Origin: Biomaibacter acetigenes
GTDB taxonomy: Bacteria; Bacillota; Thermosediminibacteria; Thermosediminibacterales; Tepidanaerobacteraceae
DNA length: 64,000 nt
Reading direction: 5' to 3'
NCBI RefSeq assembly: GCF_003691585.1
Contig: NZ_CP033169.1
Coordinates: 2,914,001-2,978,000, forward strand
The position numbers and the translations under genes were made by a program. Below the pieces are notes generated by a model. That model searched no databases and was not told the DNA's origin. It saw only the letters and a program-made list of their open reading frames with translations. How positions within the stretch are numbered: the stretch's first letter is position 1; each line of letters begins with the position of its first letter. This document shows positions 33,406 to 43,500 of this stretch, piece after piece.

Positions 33406-35170
33406 GCATATCACCTCTTGTGATGGATTTTGTGGGACATACTGCGGCGCAGAGCCCGCACCCCGTGCACATGGTTTCATCGATGGAAATGAAATCGCGG
33501 TTTTCCATGGCCGGGCATCCAAGCTCTATGCAGAGGCCGCATCCGATACAAGTATCGGAGTTTACACCGTAGGGCGGATTTTTGACCTGAACCCTCTTTA
33601 AAAGTGCGCATGGCCGGCGGGCGATGATAACCGAGGGTTCCTGAGAGGAAATCTCTTCCCGGACGGCCTTTTCAAATTTCTCCAGGTCAAAGGGGTCTTC
33701 CACCCTGACGCGCCTTACCCCCACGGCCTCACAAAGTTTTTCCAGATTGAGCTTATATGCCGGTTCCCCCTTTATATTGAAGCCGGTGGCTGGATGCTCC
33801 TGGTGACCCGTCATGCCCGTGGTGGAGTTATCCAGTATTATTACTGTTGTGGTGCCGTTATTATAAAACACATCTATAAGGCCGGTTATGCCCGAATGAA
33901 TGAAGGTGGAATCTCCTATCACCGCCACGGTTTTCCATGATGCGTCTTTTCCCAGGGCTTTCTCCATACCGTGGGCATTGCCGATGCTGGCCCCCATGCA
34001 TATGCAGGTATCCATGGAGGAAAGCGGAGGCAGGGCTCCCAGGGTATAGCAGCCGATATCGCCGGTCACCGTAAGGTTCAGCTTTTTGAGCACATGGTAA
34101 ACTCCCCGGTGCGGACATCCGGGACAGAGCGCCGGAGGCCTGGGAGGAATCTGCGATGTATTTACCTCTACACGGTTTTCAAAAGCAAGGTTAAGGATTT
34201 CATTTTTAACTTCGGCCGCCTTTAATCCAGCAGCAACTAATTCATAAGAAAGCTCTCCCATTTTGGGGAAATACTCTTTTCCAAAAACCTCTACGCCCAG
34301 AGTTTTTATATAATCCTCGATAAATGTTTCCAGTTCTTCCACCACGAAAAGCCTTTCAACGTTTTCGGTAAAACTTTTTATTAATTCCTGCGGCAGCGGG
34401 TATACCATGCCCAGCTTTAAAAAGGATGCGCCGGGAGCTGCTTCTTTTGCGTAATTATATGCTCCTCCGGCGGCAATTATGCCGATAGAGCGGTCATTGT
34501 ATTCGATTTTATTTATATCGGCTTTCTCGGAGTATTCCTGAAGCTTTTTTTCCCTTTCCACCAGTGCGGTCCGCCTGCCCCGGGCCATGGCCGGCATCAT
34601 AACGTATTTGCCGACGTCTTTCACATAACTCTTAAGCCCACAATCAAGCCTTTCGCCCGGTTCCACCAGGCTTCTGGAGTGGGAGACCCGGGTGGTCATC
34701 CTCAGCATGACGGGAGTATCGAATTTCTCGCTGATTTCAAAGGCAAGTTTTGTAAAATCTTTTGCCTCCTGGCTGTTCGAGGGCTCCAGCACGGGAATGT
34801 GTGCTGCTCTGCCGTAAAACCTGCTGTCCTGTTCATTCTGGGAGCTGTGCATTCCGGGGTCGTCGGCCACCACTATTACAAGCCCGCTGTTTATCCCGGT
34901 ATAGGAGGATGTAAAAAGCGGGTCAGCCGCCACGTTCAGCCCCACATGTTTCATGCAAACCATGGCTCTCGCTCCCGCAATTGATGCCCCAAGGGCCACT
35001 TCCAGAGCCACCTTCTCGTTGGGAGACCATTCTGCATATATACCGTCATATTTGGATATGCTTTCGGTTATTTCGGTGCTGGGGGTTCCGGGATAGGCCG
35101 ATGCCACTTTCACTCCGGCCTCATAAGCCCCCAGGGCTACGGCCTCATTGCCCAGCAGCAGTTTCTTCAT
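33398..35170 (-). CDS. iorA: Indolepyruvate ferredoxin oxidoreductase, alpha subunit
   Basis: A 590-residue thiamine diphosphate enzyme subunit. GNEAVALGAYEAGVKVASAY starts the pyrimidine domain, the CPGCPHRG segment and GDSTFIHSGITGLIDV form the diphosphate-binding domain, and two [4Fe-4S] motifs (CIGCGLCIELGCPAM, CTGCGLCAAVCP) close the protein. The ATG at 35170 has GAGGTGAT upstream. It lies between two paaK genes and is the core of aromatic amino-acid fermentation, passing electrons to ferredoxin. Confidence 0.95.
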   Translation of the reverse strand: MKKLLLGNEAVALGAYEAGVKVASAYPGTPSTEITESISKYDGIYAEWSPNEKVALEVALGASIAGARAMVCMKHVGLNVAADPLFTSSYTGINSGLVIVVADDPGMHSSQNEQDSRFYGRAAHIPVLEPSNSQEAKDFTKLAFEISEKFDTPVMLRMTTRVSHSRSLVEPGERLDCGLKSYVKDVGKYVMMPAMARGRRTALVEREKKLQEYSEKADINKIEYNDRSIGIIAAGGAYNYAKEAAPGASFLKLGMVYPLPQELIKSFTENVERLFVVEELETFIEDYIKTLGVEVFGKEYFPKMGELSYELVAAGLKAAEVKNEILNLAFENRVEVNTSQIPPRPPALCPGCPHRGVYHVLKKLNLTVTGDIGCYTLGALPPLSSMDTCICMGASIGNAHGMEKALGKDASWKTVAVIGDSTFIHSGITGLIDVFYNNGTTTVIILDNSTTGMTGHQEHPATGFNIKGEPAYKLNLEKLCEAVGVRRVRVEDPFDLEKFEKAVREEISSQEPSVIIARRPCALLKRVQVKNPPYGVNSDTCIGCGLCIELGCPAMENRDFISIDETMCTGCGLCAAVCPTKSITRGDMRG

Positions 35171-35192
35171 TACAATCACCTCTGTCTTTTTC

Positions 35193-36485
35193 CTATTTGC
35201 GCAAATCCTTGACCCGCCTGGCCTTGCCTTCAAATCTCGTAAGGCTCCTCGGCTCCACGAGATTGACCTTTGCGTCTATCTGAAGCACGGTCTTGAGCTT
35301 GTGGCGGATTTGAGCATTCAGTTCTTCCAATCTCTGGTACTTGTCCAGCATTTCTCCGTCGACAAGTTCCACATTTACCGTAAGTTCATCCAGATATCCT
35401 TTTCTTGTAACCACAATCTCATAATGCGGCCCCACGCCCTTTATGTTCATCAAAACGCTCTCTATCTGGGAAGGAAACACATTGACCCCCCGGATGATGA
35501 GCATGTCGTCGCTCCGGCCTTCCACCCGGGACATCCTCATCAGGGTTCTGCCGCAGCGGCATGGCTCCGGGTTCAGACTGGTGATGTCTCTGGTCCTGTA
35601 GCGCAAAAGAGGCAGAGCCTCCTTAGTAAGGGTTGTTATGACCAGCTCCCCTTTTTCCCCGAAGTCCAGTTTGCGGCCCGTCGCGGGATCTATTATTTCC
35701 GCCAGGAAATGGTCTTCGGCAATATGCATGCCGTCTTTTTCCTCGCACTCTCCGGAGACTCCCGGCCCAATAATCTCGCTCAAACCGTAGTTTTCTGTAG
35801 CGGTTATGCCCCAACGCCTTTCGATTTCATTTCGCATCTCTTTCGTGGAACCCTCTGCCCCGAAGAGTCCCAGCCTGAGGCGGATATCGTCCCGCTTTAC
35901 CCCCATTTCTTCAGACACCTCCGCCATATACATGGCGTAAGAAGGGGTGCTCACCAGCACGGTGGAACCAAAATCCCGCATCAGATTTATCTGCCTCTCG
36001 GTATTGCCGCTGGAAACGGGAACAACCGCGGCTCCTATCCTTTCAAGACCGTAATGGAGCCCCAGGGCTCCTGTAAAAAGCCCGTAACCGAAGGAAATCT
36101 GGGCGATATCCTGCTCACGGGCCCCTGCCATGAAAGCCATACGGGCTACCAGTTCCGACCATGTGTCCAGGTCCTTTCTGGTGTATCCCACCACAGTGGG
36201 CCTGCCGGTGGTACCGGAGGAGGCGTGGATTCGGACCACGTCCTTCATCGGTACGGCAAACATCCCATAGGGATAATTGTCTCGCAAATCATCCTTTGTG
36301 GTGAAGGGTATTTTTTCGATGTCCTTTAAAGAATTGATGTCCCGAGGGGAAAGATTTATGCGGTCGAAAGCCTGCCTGTAAAATGGAACTTTTTCGTAAG
36401 CATAATTTACGATGTATTTCAATCTTTCAAGCTGTATGCTTTCGATTTCTTTTCTGGATAATGCCTCATCCTTCGACCACAGCAT
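35193..36485 (-). CDS. paaK: Phenylacetate-CoA ligase, copy 2
   Basis: A 430-residue ligase with the same landmarks as copy 1 ([66 protein letters not shown]). It is the first gene of the unit and ends 22 bases before iorA. The upstream intergenic DNA is filled with a degenerate repeat, so its promoter is hard to place. Copy 1 and copy 2 differ throughout, so the duplication is old. Confidence 0.92.
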   Translation of the reverse strand: MLWSKDEALSRKEIESIQLERLKYIVNYAYEKVPFYRQAFDRINLSPRDINSLKDIEKIPFTTKDDLRDNYPYGMFAVPMKDVVRIHASSGTTGRPTVVGYTRKDLDTWSELVARMAFMAGAREQDIAQISFGYGLFTGALGLHYGLERIGAAVVPVSSGNTERQINLMRDFGSTVLVSTPSYAMYMAEVSEEMGVKRDDIRLRLGLFGAEGSTKEMRNEIERRWGITATENYGLSEIIGPGVSGECEEKDGMHIAEDHFLAEIIDPATGRKLDFGEKGELVITTLTKEALPLLRYRTRDITSLNPEPCRCGRTLMRMSRVEGRSDDMLIIRGVNVFPSQIESVLMNIKGVGPHYEIVVTRKGYLDELTVNVELVDGEMLDKYQRLEELNAQIRHKLKTVLQIDAKVNLVEPRSLTRFEGKARRVKDLRK

Positions 36486-36509
36486 AGCGCTTCCCCCCTC
36501 TCATGGTAC

Positions 36510-36720
36510 AAGCAATGCGAACTGCGGACAGGCCGCCCGGCCGGCAAAAAGCGGCAGCCTTAATTTCTCCGCTTAAAAATAAAAGGCCCGAGGCCCTGCA
36601 AACAACCTTTCCTACCATCCTGCCATCTCCCAATAAAAAAGTATTTGATTGGTATAGAAAGTCTCCTTCCTGCCGGAGATGCCCGGCACCTCCAGCAGCC
36701 TTGTTAATTGAATCAAAATT
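36510..36720. repeat. Degenerate copy of the nested palindromic element
   Basis: The stretch contains GGTATAGAAA, CTGCCGGAGATG and GGCACCTCC in the same order as the left arm of the element at 23.3 kb, plus CGGCCGGCAAAAAG similar to its inner stem. Most of the interior is lost. No gene is seen in these roughly 300 bases between paaK-2 and the PAS-GGDEF remnant. Confidence 0.55.
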
Positions 36721-36780
36721 ATTTCAGATATATAAGATTATACAATATTACGCATAAAAGATAAATACAATTTTGTTAAA

Positions 36781-37365
36781 TCAAGCAGTATAACGGACAC
36801 AGTTCCTGCCTTCGGATTTTGCCTCATACAGCATGCAGATCTTTCCCCATAATTTCTTCCCGGGAGTAGCCAAAAAGCTGCTCAGCTGCTGGGTTCCAAA
36901 AAATTACATTCCCCTGCCCGTCGATCATCACTATGGCATCCCGGGCGGATTCCATTATCGCCCTTAAAGTGGCCGCTTTTTTCGCAAGTTCCACCTCCAT
37001 AGCTCTGCGCTTGATGATATCTATGGCAAGTGCCATAGATACTTTTTCTCCCGTGTATTCTATAAGCTGCAGGTGGTTTTCTACAGGATAGGTGGAGCCG
37101 TCTCTGCGGCGGTGAACCGTACAGTATGTCATCTGTTCCTGTTTCCCGGCAGCAAGAGGCGCTATGAGATCCAAAAAACTCTGTCGGTTAAGGTCAGGGG
37201 TAATATCCAGGGGAGTCATATCTTTCAGTTCCTCGGCGGTGTATCCCAGGTTTTCTCGGGCGATGCGGTTGACTGTCACAAACTTTAACGTATCAAAACG
37301 GAATATATAAAATCTCTACCAGCGAATTTTCCACAACATGCCGGAAAAACTTTATTTCTTTCTCT
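36781..37365 (-). pseudogene. PAS-PAS-GGDEF diguanylate cyclase remnant
   Basis: The longest open piece (36824-37279) has a PAS domain with NLGYTAEELKDMTPLDI and a second PAS start (GNVIFWNPAAEQLFGYSREEIM). The upstream end (FFRHVVENSLVEIL) is in another frame. Directly after MGKDLH the sequence jumps, in a third frame, to LYEAKSEGRNCVRYTA and a stop, which is the typical C-terminus of a GGDEF domain. About 160 codons, including the GGDEF motif itself, are deleted. It once made c-di-GMP or sensed a ligand next to a c-di-GMP-regulated chemotaxis operon. Confidence 0.72.
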
Positions 37366-37472
37366 GTTTAAATTCACGCGTTGATATCAAAGACGATTTT
37401 AAATCGAGCAAAGTCCCCTGATCGTGATTGATAACCGCCGAATAGACTTCCATAAACTTCTCTCTGCCGTCC

Positions 37473-37620
37473 GGTCAGAGGATCAGGAAAGAAAGAGAAA
37501 AACTTGGGCTTACAAGGGAAAAATTTGCGGAAATCATAGGGCTTTCGGACTACTATGTAGGGCAGCTGGAACGCGGGGAGCGCCAGATGAGCTTAAATGT
37601 ACTGGTAAAAATTGCCGGGA
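37473..37620 (+). pseudogene. XRE-type HTH regulator fragment
   Basis: About 49 codons (GQRIRKEREKLGLTREKFAE then LSDYYVGQLERGERQMSLN) match the N-terminal helix-turn-helix of XRE-type regulators with the typical ERGERQMS motif. The C-terminus is gone, and a 9-bp stem (GAGGACCCA/TGGGTCCTC) follows at 37622-37651. No start signal is obvious. Confidence 0.65.
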
Positions 37621-37656
37621 GGAGGACCCATCCTGGGAAGTTTGGGTCCTCACCCG

Positions 37657-38420
37657 TCAGGGGAAATTGGAAATTTTAAATTTTAATTGGCTCACATCAT
37701 CTACCAAATTTTTGGACATATTACTCAAGGTCTGCGCCGATGATGCAACTTCCTGTGAGGAAGCATTTAATTCCTGTAAGGATGCCGCTATCTGTTCAGA
37801 AGATGCTGAAACCTCTTCTGCCATGGATGCAGCCGTTTCAATACTTTTTATAATAATATGCTTTTTGCCATTAATATGGCTCATATTATTGCTTATATCA
37901 CCGATTCTTGGAAAAATTTCTTCCACATTATTATTATTTCCTTAAAGGAATTAACTGAATTACCGATCACTGTAATCTGCCCGTTTAGTTTATCCTTCAT
38001 AATATCCGAAGTTTTAATAGCCAAATTGCTCTTATTCATAAGATTTTCAAGCAAACTACTTATATTTGAAGATGAAGTTTTTGATTGCTCAGCGAGTTTC
38101 CTAATTTCTTCGGCTACTACTGCAAAGCCTCTGCCTGCTTCCCCTGCTCGTGCCGCTTCTATCGTAGCATTTAGTGCGAGAAGATTGGTCTGCTCTGCAA
38201 TATCATTTATTAAATCAGTAATCTTACCGATTTGAGACAACTGTATTCCAAGTCCTTTTATTTCATTCCTTACATCAGTAAAGGATAAGTTAATGTCTTT
38301 TATAGCATCTTCAAGTATTGCCAAATCCCGGTTGCTGATTTGTGCTTTAGAGTTAATAATCTCGACTCTGGAATTAACTACTTCAAGTGCATTTAGTGTT
38401 TCATCATTTTTGTCCCAAAG
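37657..38420 (-). pseudogene. Methyl-accepting chemotaxis signalling domain fragment
   Basis: The cytoplasmic half of a chemoreceptor. [20 protein letters not shown] and [15 protein letters not shown] form the hairpin tip that contacts CheA and CheW. A frameshift near 37915 divides it. The second piece ends ASSAQTLSNMSKNLVDDVSQ. The sensor and membrane part are missing; the frame is open only from 38420. It lies downstream of the intact cheB and may be the remains of the receptor that the big soluble MCP replaced. Confidence 0.78.
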
Positions 38421-38564
38421 TTATTCATAATAGTATTTATGTTAGTTATATACCTAGGGAGGAGATTATTATGTGACTAAGTTGACTGAATTGCTAAAAC
38501 GGCTATGGTAACATCTAAAAAATAAAAAGCCACGGTTCCATTTTAGTCAAACCGATAAAAGATG

Positions 38565-39620
38565 TTAAATATGCTGTATTATTTGCTGAAAAATGTATGG
38601 CAACGGTACTTGAATATCCGCAAGACCTGCCTCATAAACCACTTTTGGCATGCCGTACACTATGCAGGACTCTTCTGCTTCAACAATAACTTTGCCGTTA
38701 TATTTTTTTACTTCCCTGCAACCCATCAGTCCGTCATTTCCCATACCTGTCATAATAACCGTCAAAAGCCTATCCTTAAATATTTGGGCAGCGGAAATTA
38801 GAGTAATATTGATAGAAGGTTTGTAAACTGTTTCTACTGGAGAGTAGTCCCCTATCCTCAAAATTACACTTCTGTCATCTTTCTTTTGCAAAAAAGTCTG
38901 TAAGCCGGCAGGAGCTATGTAGATATTCCCTGCTTCAAGTATGTCTCCGTCTGCCGCTTCCTTGACATGAAGGTTGCAGATCTTATCAAACCGTTCAGCC
39001 AGTGGCGCTGTAAAACCAGGCGGCATATGCTGAATAACAATGATAGGTACGCTTGTTTCTTTGGGAAAGCGGGGTAAGAGGGATTGCAATGCGGATGGCC
39101 CTCCTGTTGAACACCCGATAATTAACAGGTCGGTAGTTTTCTCTTTTAGCAGCACCTTGCTTTCTGGGTTATGTTGTGGCCTTTCAGTTTGAGTAATATT
39201 TTCCTGCAGAGGTACTTTTGCTCCCTCCGCAATTGCTTTTAATCTATCTAAAAAATCATTTGTGATTTCCTGCCCCACATCTTCTTTAATCAACACACTT
39301 TTAAGGAAGAAATCAATTGCCCCAAGTTCCAGTGCTTTTATCGTAGTCTTGGCCCCTTCCTCGGTGTAGTTACTCAACATGACCACAGGAATCGGGCAGG
39401 TCTTCATGATATGCTCCAAAGCAGCTATTCCATCCATTTCGGGCATTTCCACATCCATCGTCACTATATCGGGTTTAAGACGCTGGACCTTCTCTATGGC
39501 ATCAAGGCCATTCCGTGCAACTCCTATGACAAAGAACTGAGGGTCTCTTTCAATGATAAGGCTTATACACCTTCTCATAAAGGAGGAATCGTCTACCACT
39601 AACACCCCGTACTGCCGCAT
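38565..39620 (-). CDS. cheB: Chemotaxis methylesterase/deamidase
   Basis: CheB removes methyl groups from receptor glutamates. The 351-residue protein has a receiver domain (VVDDSSFMRR, phosphorylated Asp in TMDVEMPEMDG, Lys at FLKSVL) and the esterase domain with the catalytic triad in GCSTGGPSAL (Ser), VIQHMPPGFT (His) and MTGMGNDG (Asp). The ATG at 39620 overlaps the cheR stop; AAAGGAGG lies upstream. It is the last gene of the che operon. Confidence 0.95.
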   Translation of the reverse strand: MRQYGVLVVDDSSFMRRCISLIIERDPQFFVIGVARNGLDAIEKVQRLKPDIVTMDVEMPEMDGIAALEHIMKTCPIPVVMLSNYTEEGAKTTIKALELGAIDFFLKSVLIKEDVGQEITNDFLDRLKAIAEGAKVPLQENITQTERPQHNPESKVLLKEKTTDLLIIGCSTGGPSALQSLLPRFPKETSVPIIVIQHMPPGFTAPLAERFDKICNLHVKEAADGDILEAGNIYIAPAGLQTFLQKKDDRSVILRIGDYSPVETVYKPSINITLISAAQIFKDRLLTVIMTGMGNDGLMGCREVKKYNGKVIVEAEESCIVYGMPKVVYEAGLADIQVPLPYIFQQIIQHI

Positions 39621-40432
39621 AGAGAATTTCCTCCTTTCTTGTAGTAGAATATATTCTGTGTATATATTGTCTCAAAATCGCTTTTCATTCCCGTTATTGT
39701 CTCCGCATGACCTAAAAACAGGTATCCGCCCGGTTTTAATATATTAGAAAAATCGTCGACTATTCTTTGGATAGCCTTTGTATCAAAGTATATCAGCACA
39801 TTTCTGCATAAGATAATATCCGATTTTTCAATTTTCCCTGTTATGTTATTATCTAAAAGGTTCATGTATCTAAAATCAACCATCTCCATGATAGAGTCTT
39901 TGACCTTATAATCTTCCTCTAGTTCTATAAAAAACTTATCCAAGACGCCTTCGGGCATTTTCCTAAAAGAGAAAGACTTCTTATTATACACACCGCTCCT
40001 GGCTTTTTTAAGCACCTTTTTATTAATATCCGAAGCGATAATCCTCACAGCCCCTGGCTGGAACAACCCGGACTCTTCTACGAGTATTCCAATAGTATAA
40101 GGCTCTTCACCGCTGGAACATGCCGCGCACCATATCACTAATGGGTTTTCTGTTGTGCGGTCCTTATACTGGGGCAGTATGGCACTCTTAATTTCATCCA
40201 GCAAATTTTCTTCTCTAAAAAAATAGGTTTCATTTACGGTGATTAATTCAATTAGGGTATCCCATTCCTTTGCCTCCATTTTGAGGTATCCGCAGTACTC
40301 CCAGGCGGAAAGCCCCAATTCCTTCAGCCTTCCTGATATTTTAGGCTCAAGGGAGGAAAGGTTTTTCATGTAGTCGATGCCACAATAGTTATATATGAGT
40401 TCTGCTAATTGAACTAACCCGATTGTATCCAT
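39599..40432 (-). CDS. cheR: Chemotaxis methyltransferase
   Basis: CheR methylates receptor glutamates using S-adenosylmethionine. Residues about 1-75 form the all-helical N-terminal domain; the Rossmann domain follows with WCAACSSGEEPYTIG (cofactor loop), ASDIN, and ILCRNVLIYFD. The ATG at 40432 is chosen as the best-fitting start, since it begins the conserved N-terminal domain, though the ribosome-binding site is not ideal; a TTG at 40462 is the alternative. There is no TPR extension. Confidence 0.92.
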   Translation of the reverse strand: MDTIGLVQLAELIYNYCGIDYMKNLSSLEPKISGRLKELGLSAWEYCGYLKMEAKEWDTLIELITVNETYFFREENLLDEIKSAILPQYKDRTTENPLVIWCAACSSGEEPYTIGILVEESGLFQPGAVRIIASDINKKVLKKARSGVYNKKSFSFRKMPEGVLDKFFIELEEDYKVKDSIMEMVDFRYMNLLDNNITGKIEKSDIILCRNVLIYFDTKAIQRIVDDFSNILKPGGYLFLGHAETITGMKSDFETIYTQNIFYYKKGGNSLCGSTGC

Positions 40433-40514
40433 AGATATTACTACTGACTCCCACCTATACAAAGTTTATATCCGCCGGGAAGATATCTTTCCCAGCGGAT
40501 ACTGTGCCTTATAA

Positions 40515-43500
40515 TTATTTTTCAGTTAATTCCTCAAACGCTTCCTTGATTCCAGCAGAGTATCCAAACAATTCTTTGGTTACTGCCGCTGTTTGCTCCA
40601 CATCCTTGAAATTAAGGTCGACAACCCTGTTGATTTCACTTACGAATTTTACAAGCTGCGCAACTTCAGACGCCTGAACCCTGGTTGCCTCTGTAACCTC
40701 ACTTGCCTGGGCTGTCACATCCTTAATATTGACAATCAACTTGTCTACACCGGAAGCCTGATGCTTCATAGCCGCGGTAATTTGTTTTACCTGTTCTCTT
40801 GCATTGCCAACACCTTTGATAACTTCTTCCACACCTGCTGCCTGTTCCTTTGTAGCTTGAGTCACTTGGGCTGCCTGCCTGGTTACATTTTCCACGGCAA
40901 CTACAATATTCTGCCCCTGTTTCGCTTGTTCTTTAACGGCCACAGTTATTTGACGAACCTGCTCTCTTGCATTCTCAACGCTTTTTACTATATTGTCTAC
41001 ACCTGCCGCCTGTTCCTTTACAGCACTGGCCACAAGGGCTGTCTGGTCTGTCACATTCTGTACTGACTTTACAATATCCTGCCCTTGTTTAGCCTGTTCC
41101 TTGACCGCCAACGTAATCTGCCTTACCTGCTCACGGGCATTCAAAACACCCTTTATGATTTCCTCAACGCCTTTGGTCTGCTCCTTAACAGCTACAGCCA
41201 CTCGCTCAGCCTGGTCATTTACATTTTCTACAGATTTAACGATGTTCTGCCCTTGGTTTGCCTGTTCTTTAACAGCTACAGTTATTTGCCTCACCTGTTC
41301 ACGGGCATTAGTTACGCCTTTGATGACTTCTTCTACGCCCTTGGCCTGCTCTTTGGTTGCCTGTGTTACCCGGGCCGCTTGGTCGGTTACGTTCTGGGCA
41401 GCGGCTGTAATGTTTTGCCCTTGCTTTGCCTGTTCCTTTACAGCTACAGTAATCTGTCTTACCTGCTCACGGGCATTCAAAACACCCTTTATAATATTTT
41501 CCACTCCCTGAGCTTGTTCCTGGGTTACTTTCGTAATCTGTGCAGCCTGGTCCTTCACATTTTCAACTGCCGTAACTATGTTCTGTCCTTGCCTGGACTG
41601 CTCCTTCATGGCAGCAGTAATCTGCTTAACCTGTTCTCTTGCATTGGCAACACCCTTGATAACCTCTTGCGCACCTGCCGCCTGTTCTTTGGCTGCAACC
41701 GCAACCTGTGCCGTTTGTTTCGCCACATTTTCAATCGCCTTGAGGATATTCTGCCCATGGTTGGCCTGCTCTTTGACCGCCACCGTAATTTGCCTTACCT
41801 GCTCACGGGCATTGGCTACACCCTTTATAATTTCATCTACGCCTTTGGATTGTTCGGTTACAGCCTGCGATACCTGAGCAGCTTGTTTATTTACATTCTC
41901 TACCGCTATCACAATATTCTGCCCCTGTTTCGCCTGCTCCTTAACAGCAACAGTAACCTGGCGGACCTGCTCTCTGGCATTAGCAACACCCTTAACGATA
42001 TTCTCAGCACCTGCAGCCTGTTCTTTTGTACTCTGTGTAACCATTGCCGCCTGGTTGGTAACAACCTTCATAGCTTCAATAATTTTTGCACTGCCATTAT
42101 TCTGCTCCTCAGTTGCAACTGTAATCTGACGAATTTCGGCATTTACATTTTCCACGCCCTCTACTATCTTTTCAATGGCTTTACCGGCTTCATCACTTAA
42201 TTTTGTTCCATTTTCGACCTTTTGGGTACCGACTTCAATAGCCTTTATGGCATTCGAAGTTTCACCCTGGATACCTTTAATAAGGGCTGATATTTCTTTC
42301 GTTGCAGTAGCAGTCCTTTCAGCAAGTTTCCTTACCTCGTCCGCAACCACTGCAAAACCTTTGCCATGTTCGCCGGCTCTGGCCGCTTCAATTGCCGCAT
42401 TTAATGCAAGGAGGTTGGTCTGCTCTGCTATATCGTCTATGACCTCTATAATACTGCCAATCTTTTCAGAACTCTTTCCAAGGTTAATGATAACATTTTC
42501 GGCCCTATGGATAACCTCTGAAATTTCCTTAATGGCCACCAGGGTATCAGCAACAGCTTTCTGGCCATCTTTAGCATCAGCTTGTACTTTATCGCTTAAT
42601 TTGTTTACATTCTGTGCGTTCTGGGCAACCTGGCTGATGGAGGCCGCCATGTTTTCAACTACCTGAAATGTTTCACCGGCGGATTTCTGGAGCTGTTCTG
42701 CACTGCTTGCAACGCTCTGGATTGATTTGCCCATTTCTTCTATTGAAGCGGATATTTCTTCAACTGATATTGCTGTACTTTCGGCATTTCCCGATACCTG
42801 CTGGATGGAGGCTACTATCTCCTGGACCGCAGCAGCCGCTTCATCTGCCGAACCCTTCAGGCTTTCGGCGTTGCCCGCTACGCCTTTAATGGATTTGCCC
42901 ATCTGTTCAATGGAGGAGGAAATCTGTTCTACCGAGCTTGCGGTACTATCTGCATTGCCTGCTACCTGCTGGATGGAAGCCACCATTTCCTGGATGGCTG
43001 CGGCCGCTTCATCTGCAGAGCCCTTCAGGCTCTCGGCGTTGCCGGCAACTCCCTTGATGGACTTGCCCATCTGCTCAATGGAAGATGAGATTTGCTCTAC
43101 CGAGCTGGCAGTTGATTCTGAATTCCCAGCTACCTGCTGGATGGAGGCTACTATCTCCTGCACTGCAGCTGCGGCTTCTTCCGCCGATCCTTTTAGGCTT
43201 TCGGCGTTGCCCGCTACGCCCTTGATGGATTTGCCCATCTGCTCTATTGCCACCGAAATCTCTTCAACTGATTTTGCTGTACTTTCGGCATTTCCCGATA
43301 CCTGCTGGATGGAGGCTACTATCTCCTGGACCGCAGCAGCCGCTTCATCTGCCGAACCCTTCAGGCTTTCGGCGTTGCCCGCTACGCCTTTAATGGATTT
43401 GCCCATCTGTTCAATGGAGGAGGAAATCTGTTCTACCGAGCTTGCGGTACTATCTGCATTGCCTGCTACCTGCTGGATGGAAGCCACCATTTCCTGGATG

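Noticed and set aside
38450-38560. Small open frame with a GGAGG-like site between the MCP remnant and cheB
   Set aside because: Short, interrupted by stops and unrecognised; probably debris of a mobile element.
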